Assembly (NCBI GenBank): GCA_016794785.1
Contig: JAEUHC010000010.1
Location: 1 to 64,000, forward strand
From: Opitutaceae bacterium
GTDB lineage: Bacteria; Verrucomicrobiota; Verrucomicrobiia; Opitutales; Opitutaceae
Direction: 5' to 3'
DNA length: 64,000 bases
The position numbers were made by a program, and so were the translations under genes. Positions 45,778-54,685 of the stretch are shown here, piece by piece. The notes beneath the pieces are model-generated. The model was not told the origin of the DNA and did no database searches. It saw only the letters and a program-made list of their open reading frames with translations. Numbering within the stretch: the stretch's first letter is position 1; each line of letters opens with the position of its first letter.

Positions 45778-47277
45778 GTGTCCAAAGCCGCCGAGTCCTC
45801 CCCTCCCGTGCCCCGCGAGCGGCGGCCCAGCCTGTGGGCGCGCCTCGCCCGCATCTACCAGCGCGAGATCTGGCAGCCCGAGCTGCTGAACGATCGCTCG
45901 ATTCGCGGGCGCGTCTACGCCGTGCTGCGCGTGCTCTCGATCACGTTCACTGTGTTCAACGAGTCGCGCATCGCCACGCGCGCGGCGGCGCTGAGCTTCA
46001 GCTCGCTGCTCGGGCTCGGGCCGTTGGTCGCGCTGGCGGTGCTCGTGGCCGGTTTCGCGGTCGGGCAGAACGATCCCCAGAAGCTCGCCGAGATGCTCAA
46101 CGGCATGCTCAAGGTCGTCGCCCCCCAGATCCGCGAATACGAGATCGTGATGCAGACCGGCGATCAGGCGAGTTCGCAGATGGTCTCCGTCATCACCAAC
46201 ATCATCGCCGCCTCGCGTTCGGGCTCGGCCGGCGTGCTCGGTGTCTTTACCCTCCTTGTGATCGTGCTGCTGCTCTTCAAGGCGATCGAGGACACGTTCA
46301 ACGACATCTGGGGCGTGGGCCAGGGCCGCTCCCTGATGATGCGCGTGGTCCTCTACTGGACGATTCTGTCGCTGGGCGCGATTTTGTTCTTCGCCGCGGT
46401 GGCGCTGCTGGGCGCGGGCACGTTCATGCGGGTCTTCGACAGCGAGGCCATCGTGGCCGGTTCCGCCGGCCTGATCTCGCGCGGCGCGATCGTGCAGGGC
46501 CTCTCCTTCGGGCTGCTCACGCTGTTGCTCACGATGGTCTATCGCGTGGTGCCCAACACCCGGGTGTTCTGGTGGCCCGCATTCATGGGCGGCCTCGTGG
46601 TCGCGGCGCTCCTGCTGGGCAACAACGTGCTCGCGTTCCTCTACGTGAAGCGCGTCGTCCTCGAAAAAAGTCTCTATGGCTCGCTCGCGCTGCCGCTCGT
46701 CGTGATGTCCGGCCTCTACGTGTTCTGGCTCTGCGTGCTCGCCGGCGGCATCGTGAGCTACGCGATCCAGAACGTGCATTTCCGCAACAGCCAGACCGCC
46801 TGGAGCACGCTCACCCACCGCACCCGCGAGCGTTTCGAGCTCGTGGTCTTCATCACCATCTGCCGCCGCTTCAACGAGTGCCTGCCGCCCATCTCCGGCT
46901 CGATGCTGAGCGACCTGCTGCGCGTGCCGACCCAGCTGGTCAACGAGTGCCTCGGTCGCCTCGTGCTCCTCGAACTCATCACGGCGCTGCCGCCCGCCCA
47001 TAACAGCACGGCCACCGACCATCACTACCAGCCGGCCAAGCCGCTCGACAAGGTCACCCTCCACGATTTCAAGCGGCTCGACGACAACCTCGGCGAAGAT
47101 CCGATGGGCGAATCCCTCGTCCAGATCGATCCGATCATCGGCCGCTATGAGCAGGCGCTCCGCGAGCTCGGCCAGCAGGAATTTTTCCAGAAATCGGTCG
47201 CCGAACTGCTCCAGGAGCACGCCTTCGAGGAGTCGCGCCCGCCCTTTGCCATCGGGGCCAAGCCGCGCGCGAAGTAG
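45778..47277 (+). CDS. YihY/BrkB-family membrane protein with C-terminal extension
   Basis: The 499-residue product begins at GTG. Six hydrophobic segments lie at about 70-325. Family blocks include RAAALSFSSLLGLGPLVALAV, FKAIEDTFNDIWGV, PNTRVFWWPAFMGG and GSLALPLVVMSGLYVFWLCVLAGG. Beyond residue 330 a soluble extension of about 165 residues has helix-rich LVNECLGRLVLLELITAL, which resembles the winged-helix extension seen in long YihY proteins. The family is a membrane protein group of uncertain role; the old name ribonuclease BN is not correct for it. Confidence 0.85.
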   Translation: MSKAAESSPPVPRERRPSLWARLARIYQREIWQPELLNDRSIRGRVYAVLRVLSITFTVFNESRIATRAAALSFSSLLGLGPLVALAVLVAGFAVGQNDPQKLAEMLNGMLKVVAPQIREYEIVMQTGDQASSQMVSVITNIIAASRSGSAGVLGVFTLLVIVLLLFKAIEDTFNDIWGVGQGRSLMMRVVLYWTILSLGAILFFAAVALLGAGTFMRVFDSEAIVAGSAGLISRGAIVQGLSFGLLTLLLTMVYRVVPNTRVFWWPAFMGGLVVAALLLGNNVLAFLYVKRVVLEKSLYGSLALPLVVMSGLYVFWLCVLAGGIVSYAIQNVHFRNSQTAWSTLTHRTRERFELVVFITICRRFNECLPPISGSMLSDLLRVPTQLVNECLGRLVLLELITALPPAHNSTATDHHYQPAKPLDKVTLHDFKRLDDNLGEDPMGESLVQIDPIIGRYEQALRELGQQEFFQKSVAELLQEHAFEESRPPFAIGAKPRAK

Positions 47278-47347
47278 CGCAGCCGGGCGGAGCCCGCCGC
47301 GCCGGCCATTTTAGGACCGGCCACCACGCAGGAATCCGCCTGCGCCG

Positions 47348-47375
47348 TTGACAGCCCCGGCGCCCGCCCTATTGC
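47348..47375 (+). promoter_or_regulatory. Putative sigma-70 promoter of ppdK
   Basis: TTGACA at 47348-47353 is separated by 16 bases from TATTGC at 47370-47375. The start of transcription would be near 47382, about 50 bases before the ppdK ATG. The -35 is a perfect consensus; the -10 matches only in its first three bases. Confidence 0.5.
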
Positions 47376-47434
47376 CTCTGACCCTTTCCGCCTCCGCGCG
47401 ACCTTTCGTTTTCAACTCAGAACAACTCCTAACC

Positions 47435-50215
47435 ATGGCCGCTAAATCCAAAGCCAAGAAGCCCGCTCCGCAGAAGAAATCCGCCTCCAAAGGCACGAAA
47501 TACGTCTACACGTGGGGCGCCGGTCGCGCCGACGGTGACGGTTCGATGAAGGCCCTCCTGGGCGGCAAGGGCGCCAACCTAGCCGAGATGACCCGCATCG
47601 GCCTCCCCGTGCCCCCCGGCTTCACCATCACGACCGAGGTCTGCACCTACTACTACGCCAACAAGCGCACCTATCCCGCCTCGCTCCAGGCCCAGATGGA
47701 GGCCGGCGTCGCCAACATGGAGAAGATCATGGGCACGAAGTTCGGCGCCACCACCGGCATGCCGCTCCTCGTCGCCGTCCGCTCCGGCGCGCGCGACTCC
47801 ATGCCCGGCATGATGGACACGATTCTCAACCTCGGTCTCAACGACCAAGCCGTCCTCGCCCTCGCTGCCGCCACCGGCAACGAGCGTTTCGCGTGGGACT
47901 GCTACCGCCGCTTCATCCAGATGTATGGCGACGTCGTGCTCGGCGTCCAAAAGCGCGAGGGCGAGGACCACGAGCCGTTCGAGACGGTCATCGAAGGCTT
48001 CAAGCACGAGAAATACCACGGCGACATCGAGGACTCCAAGCTCACCGCCGAGGACCAGCAGGAACTCGTCGTCCGCTTCAAGGCCCTCGTCAAGGAGCGC
48101 ACCGGAAAAGTGTTCCCCAACAATCCGTGGGACCAGCTCCGCGGCGCCGCCGGCGCCGTCTTCGGCTCCTGGATGAACGACCGCGCCAAGGTCTATCGCG
48201 CGAAATACAACATCCCCTCCGAGTGGGGCACCGCCGTCAACGTGCAGGCCATGGTCTTCGGCAACACCGGCGAGACCTCCGGCTCCGGCGTCGCCTTCAC
48301 CCGCAACCCCGCCAACGGCGTCAACGAATTCTACGGTGAGTTCCTCGTGAACGCGCAGGGTGAGGACGTCGTCGCCGGCGTCCGCACGCCCGAGCCCGTC
48401 CTGAAGCTCAAGGACGTCATGCCCAAGTCCTACGCCGAGCTGCTCCGCGTCCGCGCGACCCTCGAGAAGCACTTCAAGGACGTGCAGGACATCGAATTCA
48501 CGATCCAGGAAGGCAAGCTGTTCATGCTCCAGACGCGCAACGGCAAGCGCACCGCCGCCGCCGCGCTCAAGTTCTCCGTCGATATGGTGAAGGAGAAGCT
48601 CATCGACTGGCAGACCGCGATCACGCGCAACCCCGCCGATCAGCTCGACCAGCTCCTCGCCCCCATCTTCGACCTCGCCGAGGTCAAGAAGGCCAAGGTC
48701 ATCGCCACCGGCCTCCCCGCCGGCCCCGGCGCCGCCACCGGCAAGATCTACTTCAACGCCGACCGCGCCGTCATCGCCGCGGCCGCCGGCGAGAAGGTCC
48801 TCCTCGTCCGCGTCGAGACCTCCCCCGAGGATCTCCGCGGCATGATCGCCGCCGAGGGCATCCTCACCGCGCGCGGCGGTGTCTCCTCGCACGCCGCCCT
48901 CGTCGCCCGCCAGATGGGCAAGGTCTGCGTCTGCGGCGCCTCCGGCGTCGTCATCGACTACGAGAAGAAGACCGCCACCATCGCCGGCCACACCTACCAG
49001 CAGGGCGACTTCCTCTCCATCGACGGCACCGCCGGCACCGTTTACGCGGGCCAGATCAAGACCGCCTCGTCCGAGATCATCGCCGGCCTCGTCAACGGCG
49101 ACAAGGCCGCCCAGGCCACCGAGAAGTTCAAGAGCTTCACCCAGCTCATGAAGTGGTGCGCCCAGGCCACCAAGCTCAGCGTCCGCACCAATGCCGACAC
49201 CCCCGACCAGACCCGCATCGCGGTCGCGTTCGGCGCCGTCGGCATCGGCCTCACCCGCACCGAGCACATGTTCTTCGAAGGCGACCGCATCGACGCCATG
49301 CGCGAGATGATCCTCGCCGACACGCTCGGCGATCGCCAGGCCGCCCTCGCCAAGCTCCTCCCCTACCAGCGCGAGGATTTCTTCGGCATCTTCAAGGCGC
49401 TGAAGGGCTATCCCGCCACGATCCGCTTCCTCGATCCGCCGCTCCACGAGTTCCTCCCCAACACCAAGGAGGCGCAGATGGACCTCGCCCGGAAGCTCAA
49501 CGTCTCGGTCGAGAAGATCCAACACCGCGTGCACGAGCTGCATGAGTTCAACCCCATGCTCGGCTTCCGCGGCTGCCGCCTCGGCATCAAGTATCCGGAA
49601 ATCACCGCCATGCAGGCCCGCGCCGTCCTCGAGGCCGCCGCCGATGCCACGAAGGCCGGCTTCAAGGCCCGCCCCGAGATCATGATCCCGCTCGTCGGCT
49701 TCAAGAAGGAGCTCGATCTCCAGACCGAGCTCGTGCACGAAGTCGCCAAGAAGGTCATGGCCGAGAAGAAGGTGAAGATCACCTACTCCGTCGGCACGAT
49801 GATCGAGATCCCGCGCGGCGCCCTCACCGCCGACGAGATCGCGCACACCGCGGAGTTCTTCAGCTTCGGCACCAACGATCTCACGCAGACCTGCCTCGGC
49901 ATGTCGCGCGACGACTCCGGCTCCTTCCTCGGCGCCTATCAGGAGTCCGAAATCATGAAGAAGAACCCCTTCGCCTCGATCGACCAGACCGGCGTGGGCC
50001 AGCTCATGCAGATCGCGATCGAGAAGGGCCGGAAGACCCGTCCCGACATCAAGCTCGGCATCTGCGGCGAGCACGGCGGCGATCCGGACTCGGTGAAGTT
50101 CTGCCACAAGCTCGGCCTCAGCTACGTCTCCTGCTCGCCTTACCGCGTGCCGGTGGCCCGCCTCGCCGCCGCCCAGGCGGCCGTCGCGGACCTCAAGGCC
50201 GCGAAGAAGAAGTAA
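47435..50215 (+). CDS. ppdK: Pyruvate, phosphate dikinase
   Basis: The 926-residue enzyme interconverts pyruvate, ATP and phosphate with phosphoenolpyruvate, AMP and pyrophosphate. The N-terminal ATP-grasp region has [23 protein letters not shown] and [22 protein letters not shown]. The swivelling domain has H486 in [15 protein letters not shown], the phosphohistidine. The C-terminal TIM barrel has [24 protein letters not shown] and catalytic C877 in [10 protein letters not shown]. The first 20 residues are a Lys/Ala-rich extension. The start at ATG 47435 is favoured over an upstream TTG that is part of the promoter. A terminator follows at 50273. Confidence 0.97.
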   Translation: MAAKSKAKKPAPQKKSASKGTKYVYTWGAGRADGDGSMKALLGGKGANLAEMTRIGLPVPPGFTITTEVCTYYYANKRTYPASLQAQMEAGVANMEKIMGTKFGATTGMPLLVAVRSGARDSMPGMMDTILNLGLNDQAVLALAAATGNERFAWDCYRRFIQMYGDVVLGVQKREGEDHEPFETVIEGFKHEKYHGDIEDSKLTAEDQQELVVRFKALVKERTGKVFPNNPWDQLRGAAGAVFGSWMNDRAKVYRAKYNIPSEWGTAVNVQAMVFGNTGETSGSGVAFTRNPANGVNEFYGEFLVNAQGEDVVAGVRTPEPVLKLKDVMPKSYAELLRVRATLEKHFKDVQDIEFTIQEGKLFMLQTRNGKRTAAAALKFSVDMVKEKLIDWQTAITRNPADQLDQLLAPIFDLAEVKKAKVIATGLPAGPGAATGKIYFNADRAVIAAAAGEKVLLVRVETSPEDLRGMIAAEGILTARGGVSSHAALVARQMGKVCVCGASGVVIDYEKKTATIAGHTYQQGDFLSIDGTAGTVYAGQIKTASSEIIAGLVNGDKAAQATEKFKSFTQLMKWCAQATKLSVRTNADTPDQTRIAVAFGAVGIGLTRTEHMFFEGDRIDAMREMILADTLGDRQAALAKLLPYQREDFFGIFKALKGYPATIRFLDPPLHEFLPNTKEAQMDLARKLNVSVEKIQHRVHELHEFNPMLGFRGCRLGIKYPEITAMQARAVLEAAADATKAGFKARPEIMIPLVGFKKELDLQTELVHEVAKKVMAEKKVKITYSVGTMIEIPRGALTADEIAHTAEFFSFGTNDLTQTCLGMSRDDSGSFLGAYQESEIMKKNPFASIDQTGVGQLMQIAIEKGRKTRPDIKLGICGEHGGDPDSVKFCHKLGLSYVSCSPYRVPVARLAAAQAAVADLKAAKKK

Positions 50216-50272
50216 GCACGCCTTCGTCGTAGGGCCGCCGCTCGCCGGCGCGCCTCAGTGGCAACCAGCCTC

Positions 50273-50308
50273 AGCCCCGCCCGCGCGAAAGCGCGGCGGG
50301 GCTTTTTG
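50273..50308 (+). terminator. Rho-independent terminator of ppdK
   Basis: A GC-rich stem (AGCCCCGC.CCGCGC paired with GCGCGGCGGGGCT, one bulged base) around a GAAA loop, followed by TTTTTGTT. It lies 57 bases after the ppdK stop. Confidence 0.88.
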
Positions 50309-50372
50309 TTACCCGGAGAAGCCGGGGACGCTGAGCTGACCGAGGTCAGGCCAGCGTCCGCTTCCTATCCGC

Positions 50373-50456
50373 CCTTTGTCATTGAGAGGTGCGCGCCGCG
50401 CGCCGTGGCAATCCAGCTGGATGGCTTGGTCACTCCGTTCCTCGCCATGACAGTCC
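50373..50456. repeat. Extragenic repeat, family A copy 1 (divergent)
   Basis: CCTTTGTCATTGAGAGG...CCGTGGCAATCCAGCTGGAT...CTCGCCATGACAG. It is clearly related to the 55130 and 58075 copies but has several substitutions, including the terminal inverted repeat. It lies between the ppdK terminator and the broken membrane-protein gene. Confidence 0.8.
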
Positions 50457-50513
50457 CAAAACAAAGGGACATTGAATATCATGGCCTGCGTCACGAAATC
50501 ATCGGCCCTGTCC

Positions 50514-51097
50514 TCAGGGCCGAGCACTTTGCTCCGCCATCGCCGGCAGCATCTCCGCCGGCGGCGACGCGGGCGCAAACGCTTGCTCCCGGTTGCGGCG
50601 GAGCCATTGCCACGCCGTCGGAAAATAGAAAACGATCAGCGCCGCCTTGATCAGGACCAGCCACCACAGGCCGACGGTGATCGAGAACACCAGCGCGAGC
50701 AGCACGGCGCCCGCCGCCACGAGAAACCCCGTCACGCCCAGCGCATAATTCGCCGCCCCCGCCCCGGCCACAAAGCGGCACTGCGGCGCGTGCGCCGCGA
50801 GCGCCGTCAGCAACGCCCGCACAAACGACACGTAGTCCGCGGTCGTGTCGGCAAAATCATAGACCCCGCGGTAGGTGCGGTTGAAAAACTCCACCGTCGA
50901 ACCGTTGCCCAGCGCGAGGCGGCAGCGGTAGCGGTTCCGCTCGGGCCGCGTGGGCGCAAATTCCAAGCGCACGCTCGCCACCTCCGCCCACGGCACGCGA
51001 CGCGACGACCCTGGTCGGCGTCCAACCGAAGCCCCGCCTCGTCGAGCACCCAGGTCGTGGCCGGGGCGAAGGCGTGGTTGCGGGTGCGATAGGTCAT
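50514..51097 (-). pseudogene. Frameshifted membrane protein gene
   Basis: Starting from ATG 51097 the frame reads MTYRTRNHAFAPATTWVLDEAGLRLDADQG. At about 51008-51014 it must shift by one base to continue as SRRVPWAEVASVRLEFAP and on through ALGNGSTVEFFNRTYRGVYDFADTTADYVSFVRALL. Two transmembrane helices (VTGFLVAAGAVLLALVF, WLVLIKAALIVFYFP) and a hydrophilic C-terminus follow. Restoring one base gives a coherent protein of about 194 residues, so this is a recent single-base deletion or a sequencing error. The family is unknown to me. Confidence 0.7.
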
Positions 51098-51192
51098 GGC
51101 GGCAGGGACACAGGCAAAGCGGAGAGCCACGCCAGCGAACCAGTCCGCCCGCAATCGTGCCAAACCCCAAATGCCCGCCGCCCGATTCCCCG

Positions 51193-51212
51193 CCTACGCA
51201 AACGTGCGTAGG
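51193..51212. repeat. Inverted repeat CCTACGCA-N4-TGCGTAGG
   Basis: A perfect 8-bp stem with a 4-base loop. The CTACGCA/TGCGTAG core is shared with the longer hairpin at 27366-27399. It lies in a 370-base gap (51098-51467) that otherwise holds only a family B repeat and no gene that I can support. Confidence 0.6.
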
Positions 51213-51316
51213 CCAGCGCAGCCGCATCGCAGCGATCACCCGCCACGCGCATCAAACCTCACCCGCGGCCCCGACCACCCACGCGCCTCCGCGTCGTGCA
51301 GACTCTCCTCCCTGTG

Positions 51317-51351
51317 GGAGCGTGCTTGCACGCGACGCCCGCAACTCATTC
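51317..51351. repeat. Extragenic repeat, family B copy 1
   Basis: CCTGTGGGAGCGTGCTTGCACGCGAC: a TGTGGGAG lead followed by the palindrome GCGTGC-TT-GCACGC. A longer copy with both sides is at 62444-62496, and a related one at 58170-58230. Confidence 0.7.
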
Positions 51352-51467
51352 AAGCCCTCCCCCAGCGTCAGGGCGCAGAGGTTTCGGGGAAGTGGGAATC
51401 ATACTAAATGGTTCGATCCCTTCTTTTCCCATCTTGGCACACCTCGATCATCCTATCTAATTTTTGC

Positions 51468-51755
51468 ATGAATACACCCGCCGACACGGCTCGGTTTAGC
51501 GCCAAGGGCCAAATCGTGATCCCGCTCCAACTGCGCAAACACTTCTACATCGAGGAAGGCACCAAGGCGGTCGTCGAGGCCACTCCCGACGGTATCCTCC
51601 TGAAACCCGTGACCCGGCACTCCATTGAGCGCCTGCGGGGCATACTCAAGCGCAAGCCCGGCCGAAAGTCGTTCGCCGAAGAGTGGGCCGAGCACAAGCG
51701 CGAGGAACTCGAACTCGAGGAACGCAAGTATGCCCGCAGCATCGGTTCTCGATAG
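51468..51755 (+). CDS. AbrB/MazE-type antitoxin
   Basis: The 95-residue protein begins with a swapped-hairpin AbrB-type DNA-binding domain (TARFSAKGQIVIPLQLRKHFYIEEGTKAVVEATPDGILL pattern, residues 7-47). Its tail is acidic-basic and helical (SFAEEWAEHKREELELEERKYARS) and would bind a toxin. Such proteins normally repress their own operon and neutralise a PIN-domain toxin encoded just downstream. Here the downstream frame, overlapping by 26 bases, is only a stub. Confidence 0.88.
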   Translation: MNTPADTARFSAKGQIVIPLQLRKHFYIEEGTKAVVEATPDGILLKPVTRHSIERLRGILKRKPGRKSFAEEWAEHKREELELEERKYARSIGSR

Positions 51756-51786
51756 CCACGCCTCTGCCCGCGTTTTTCCACGGTAG
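51730..51786 (+). pseudogene. 18-codon remnant of a PIN-domain toxin
   Basis: From ATG 51730 the frame encodes MPAASVLDSHASARVFPR and stops. VLDSHA is the classical first strand of PIN toxins, with the metal-binding Asp at residue 8. It starts inside the antitoxin gene, as toxin genes of this type usually do. Nothing resembling the rest of a PIN domain follows in any frame before 51895, so the toxin is deleted. Confidence 0.6.
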
Positions 51787-51894
51787 GAAGTCGAGCTGAT
51801 GGCCGTGGTTTTCTGCACAAAATAGCTGAGCCTGGTCCTCTACCTCCGCACTTACAGAGGGGTTGGAAGCCGAGTGCTCACGGCCCTGAAGCCG

Positions 51895-52761
51895 TCATCG
51901 AAACGAGCACCGGTAGCTGATGGGATCCAAAACGCAGTGTTCCTGAATCATTCCTGGAAGCGTGTAGCACTTCGGCGTTTTCCGAAATTCAAACAGCCGA
52001 TACAGTGAGAAGCGCTCGGCGTTCTTCTGCGCGAAACGAATCTCGCTCGAGGAGGCATAAAACGGCGTCTCTTTAGCGAATGCCGTGGTCTTCACTTCTA
52101 TGAACCGCTCCTTGCCTTCAGCATCAAACGACAGGACGTCGAAACCAAGCCCGTCACCTCGGTCCTTCGCGACATGCTCAACTTTGGCAGCCAAGTTGCC
52201 CAGCCCCTCCTTCGAAAGGCGATAGCGCTCGAATTTCACGACAAGTTCCTCGCCCGCCTGCCCAAGCGATGAATTGCGAGCCTCGCACGCAGCGTAGTCC
52301 CGTCTGACGGCTACCCGTGTTTCCTCTCCGAATGGAGCCGGCATTTCCCGAACGCCCGCTTCCCAGTCCTCGCGAAGAGAGGGACTGCTTACTTGGAAGG
52401 TCGTGAAATCAAAATGCTCGGGCGTCGCCGCCGGAGCCTCAGCGGCGGCCAGGGCATGACGATCGATCTCAGGATTCTCGGAAACCCACTTTTCAACCTC
52501 GATTGCCAAAATGTCTTGGTAGTTCGAGCGCGGTTTGTAGCCAGGAATCCAAAATAGCCCCACATCGCGCAGAACAGCGCTGATATTTTGATGCTTCATC
52601 TCCACAGCGCCCTCCGACCGACCAGCCAATCGTTCCAGGAGAGCTCGGCGATGAGCAGTCTTGTTGTAGGTCTGTCCCGACAGCTCGAATTTGAGCATGG
52701 CCATGTAGTCGAGGACAGTCGCCCTCACTTCTTGCGGAGACCAATTTTCGCCCGCGGCCAT
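51895..52761 (-). CDS. DUF3883-domain protein, nuclease-like
   Basis: The product is 288 residues from ATG 52761; a GTG at 52797 would add 12. The N-terminal half has NWSPQEVRATVLDYMAMLKFEL and SAVLRDVGLFWIPGYKPR. The C-terminal half is a DUF3883-type domain (GLGFDVLSFDAEGKERFIEVKTT) whose D-x(n)-E-V-K pattern resembles the PD-(D/E)XK nuclease core. Such proteins often accompany restriction or other defence genes, though many are solitary. Lower GC than the genes on either side and location in the accessory strip suggest transfer. It is transcribed alone. Confidence 0.8.
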   Translation of the reverse strand: MAAGENWSPQEVRATVLDYMAMLKFELSGQTYNKTAHRRALLERLAGRSEGAVEMKHQNISAVLRDVGLFWIPGYKPRSNYQDILAIEVEKWVSENPEIDRHALAAAEAPAATPEHFDFTTFQVSSPSLREDWEAGVREMPAPFGEETRVAVRRDYAACEARNSSLGQAGEELVVKFERYRLSKEGLGNLAAKVEHVAKDRGDGLGFDVLSFDAEGKERFIEVKTTAFAKETPFYASSSEIRFAQKNAERFSLYRLFEFRKTPKCYTLPGMIQEHCVLDPISYRCSFR

Positions 52762-52900
52762 TTTTGGAAAGAACGCCCATGCTTGAGCGGCTGTCACCGA
52801 AATTCTTTACTGGGCTTTCAGTTCACGTTGATTGGCACCATTGCTTCAATCGACACGCTGGATCGCAAAAGCCAGCAAGGAGCCAAACGTGTCGAGCACC

Positions 52901-53206
52901 TCACCCCGGCGCGAGGCCGGCATGTTTCTCCCGCAACCACGCCAAGACCTCCACGCGCAGTTCATGGCCGAAGGCGATCAACTCCTCGGCGTCCTGTTTG
53001 GTCGCACCGCCGGCGTGGTCGTATTCGACCGTGTTGCGCTTTTGGCGACAGCCTTCGAGGTAGTCGGCATCACCTTGGCGGCTTGGGCCGAGGATGTGCG
53101 GCAGGGCGTTGAGCGTGCGCGACCGGGCCATCGCGCCAGCGGCGGGTCTGCAGCCTTCCGCATGGAGCAAAACCGTCCAGAGCTTGACGCAGCCAGCGCG
53201 GCTCAA
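52901..53206 (-). pseudogene. N-terminally truncated HEPN-domain protein
   Basis: About 100 codons encode the C-terminal two-thirds of a small HEPN-type protein: TVLLHAEGCRPAAG, ADYLEGCRQKRNTVEYDHAGGATKQDAEELIAFGHELRVEVLAWL. The R-x6-H pattern RNTVEYDH matches the HEPN ribonuclease signature. The usual first 50-60 residues are missing; upstream codons do not continue the family. It may be a pseudogene, or a short form that still starts at one of the internal starts. Confidence 0.55.
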
Positions 53207-53272
53207 CCGGGCGCTGAGTGGAATCTGATTTCCGGCGTTGATTCACTGACCGGCCGGACTAAGGTGCCGGCC

Positions 53273-53497
53273 ATGACTCTGCTGCAAGAGGTCGAGGAGA
53301 AGGCGGGCCGGTTGCCCGAATCCGAACGGGCCGTGCTGGTTTCCAAATTGTTGGCGACGTTGCCTCCGCTGCTGCACGAGGATGACGACGGGCTGGCCGA
53401 GGCGCAGCGTCGCGACGCCGAGTTGGACGCCAGTCCCGACGCCGGGATGACGGACGCGGAATTCCGGGCAGCCATCGCTGCGGCCCGGAGGAAATGA
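53273..53497 (+). CDS. Unstable-antitoxin (addiction module component) protein
   Basis: The 74-residue protein has the family layout: an N-terminal helix with LLQEVEEKAGRLPESERAVLVSKLLATL and a C-terminal part that ends in MTDAEFRAAIAAARRK. Proteins of this class neutralise a RelE/ParE toxin encoded immediately downstream, and here the toxin start overlaps its stop by four bases (ATGA). AAGGTG upstream at 53261-53266 may serve as ribosome binding site. Confidence 0.85.
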   Translation: MTLLQEVEEKAGRLPESERAVLVSKLLATLPPLLHEDDDGLAEAQRRDAELDASPDAGMTDAEFRAAIAAARRK

Positions 53498-53787
53498 ATC
53501 TGGTTTACCACCGGAGCGTTCAGCGGGACGTTTCGCAGGTGGTCGCTTACTACGATCAGGCCGGCGGACTCGAACTCGGCGATGCCTTTTTCACCGAATT
53601 GATGGCGCAGGTTCAAGCGGCGCGGCGGCAGCCGACGCGATTTCACCCGTTCCGGGGCGAATTTCGCCGGGCCAACCTGAGCCGATTTCCCTACCATTTT
53701 CTTTTTCGGTGGGCCGGCGATTCCGTCCGCATTCTCGTCGTGCGCCACAATCGCAGGCATCCCGACTACGGTCTCGGGCGGCGATAA
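53494..53787 (+). CDS. ParE/RelE-superfamily toxin
   Basis: The 97-residue protein is complete. It has the RelE/ParE fold pattern: VYHRSVQRDVSQVVAYYDQAGG, LGDAFFTELMAQVQAARRQPTRF, FRRANLSRFPYHFLFRW and VRILVVRHNRRHPDYGLGRR. The C-terminal RHNRRHP region is the conserved end of these toxins. Targets of the family are DNA gyrase (ParE) or ribosome-bound mRNA (RelE); the sequence does not decide between them. It forms an intact pair with the antitoxin. Confidence 0.88.
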   Translation: MNLVYHRSVQRDVSQVVAYYDQAGGLELGDAFFTELMAQVQAARRQPTRFHPFRGEFRRANLSRFPYHFLFRWAGDSVRILVVRHNRRHPDYGLGRR

Positions 53788-53891
53788 ATTTCGACCTGAA
53801 GCGGGAAGTCGCGCCACGACCGGTTTTGATCCCCCACCGCCTGTTTTCAGGTCAAACCTCCCCGCGCGGTTCCCGGAATCAGCCCAACGCC

Positions 53892-53981
53892 ATACCCGAC
53901 ATCCTCTCCCAGCGAAAACGATCCGCGCTGATGGCGCGCATGCGGAGCAGTGGCAACCAAGCCACGGAGCTGCGGCTGAGC
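53892..53981 (+). pseudogene. 5' fragment of a second vsr gene
   Basis: The codons read PDILSQRKRSALMARMRSSGN and then QATELRLSA, matching the first 30 residues of the intact vsr at 54686 (PDILSKRKRSALMALIRGRG, NKATELRL). The start codon is ATA instead of ATG. The similarity ends exactly where the PIN-toxin gene (reverse) begins. It is an old copy truncated by insertion of, or recombination with, the VapBC-like cassette. Confidence 0.7.
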
Positions 53982-53984
53982 GCC

Positions 53985-54383
53985 TCACCACACGACCGTG
54001 ACTCCCACCGTCGGCGCGAAGGCCGTCATCACGGGATCGATGGTCACCAACGGCAGCCCTTGCACCAACGCGGTCGCGACGATGTGCCGGTCGCAGGGAT
54101 CGCGATGCGACCACGCAAAGCTGGCCGCGGCCCAGGCGACGCGCGGGGTCACGGGCAGGACCGCGTAGCAAAGGCCAAATTTTTCGAGCCACGCACCGGG
54201 CGCCAGATTGACCGGCGTCAGCCGGCCATCGGCCAACAGGCGGGCCGCCTCGGTGAGGCTGACATCCGAAACGGCCAAATCGGCTGGCGGCAGACCCGCG
54301 AGCGCTGCGCGCACCTTCGCACTCAGCCGCTTGGCATCGACCTGCGCCCACAGGGCGGCATGGGCATCGAGAACGAAGCGCAC
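53985..54383 (-). CDS. VapC-like PIN-domain toxin
   Basis: The 132-residue protein has a complete PIN ribonuclease domain from its GTG start. Acidic site residues are visible: D6 in FVLDAHAALW, the E of LTEAARLL, and the Asp pair of HRDPCDRHIVATAL, followed by LPLVTID. VapC toxins cleave specific RNAs. The antitoxin gene ends 8 bases upstream on the same strand. The pair stands between the vsr fragment and the intact vsr. Confidence 0.88.
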   Translation of the reverse strand: MRFVLDAHAALWAQVDAKRLSAKVRAALAGLPPADLAVSDVSLTEAARLLADGRLTPVNLAPGAWLEKFGLCYAVLPVTPRVAWAAASFAWSHRDPCDRHIVATALVQGLPLVTIDPVMTAFAPTVGVTVVW

Positions 54384-54391
54384 AACGCGAA

Positions 54392-54619
54392 CTAGCGCTT
54401 CCAGTCGCGGGCCGGGATCACCGGCGCCCCGGGATCGTAGTTGTCCGCGAGCGCCGCCGTGCCCGCCAGCGCCCCGAGCGCCACCTTGGGCGGCTCATGC
54501 TCCAAGCCCCGTTCCACGGTGACGGCCAGATACGCTGACAGCGGCAGCTTTGCCGCGCGGGCCCGCTGGCGCAGGCGCCGCGACATCGGCTCAGACGCGT
54601 GAAACGAGAGAGTCGGCAT
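54392..54619 (-). CDS. Ribbon-helix-helix-like VapB antitoxin
   Basis: The 75-residue protein begins with an MPTLSFHASEPMSRRLRQRARAAKLPLSAYLAVTVER-type pattern, a beta strand followed by two helices as in CopG/ribbon-helix-helix DNA-binding proteins. The C-terminal tail (NYDPGAPVIPARDWKR) would lie in the toxin active site. It is followed after 8 bases by the PIN toxin, the usual order for such operons. Confidence 0.78.
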   Translation of the reverse strand: MPTLSFHASEPMSRRLRQRARAAKLPLSAYLAVTVERGLEHEPPKVALGALAGTAALADNYDPGAPVIPARDWKR

Positions 54620-54685
54620 TTCTCTAGGTTTTCGACAGGTTGCCGGTTGTCAAGGGAGGCATCCCCTCCAAGCTCGGCGAGCGCC

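Noticed and set aside
45778..47277. Ribonuclease BN as a name
   Set aside because: The membrane-protein family YihY/BrkB was once given this name in error; no ribonuclease motif is present.
47579..50107. 842-codon minus-strand open frame
   Set aside because: Fully antisense to ppdK, which is certain; the product is biased in Gly, Asp, Glu and Leu without domains.
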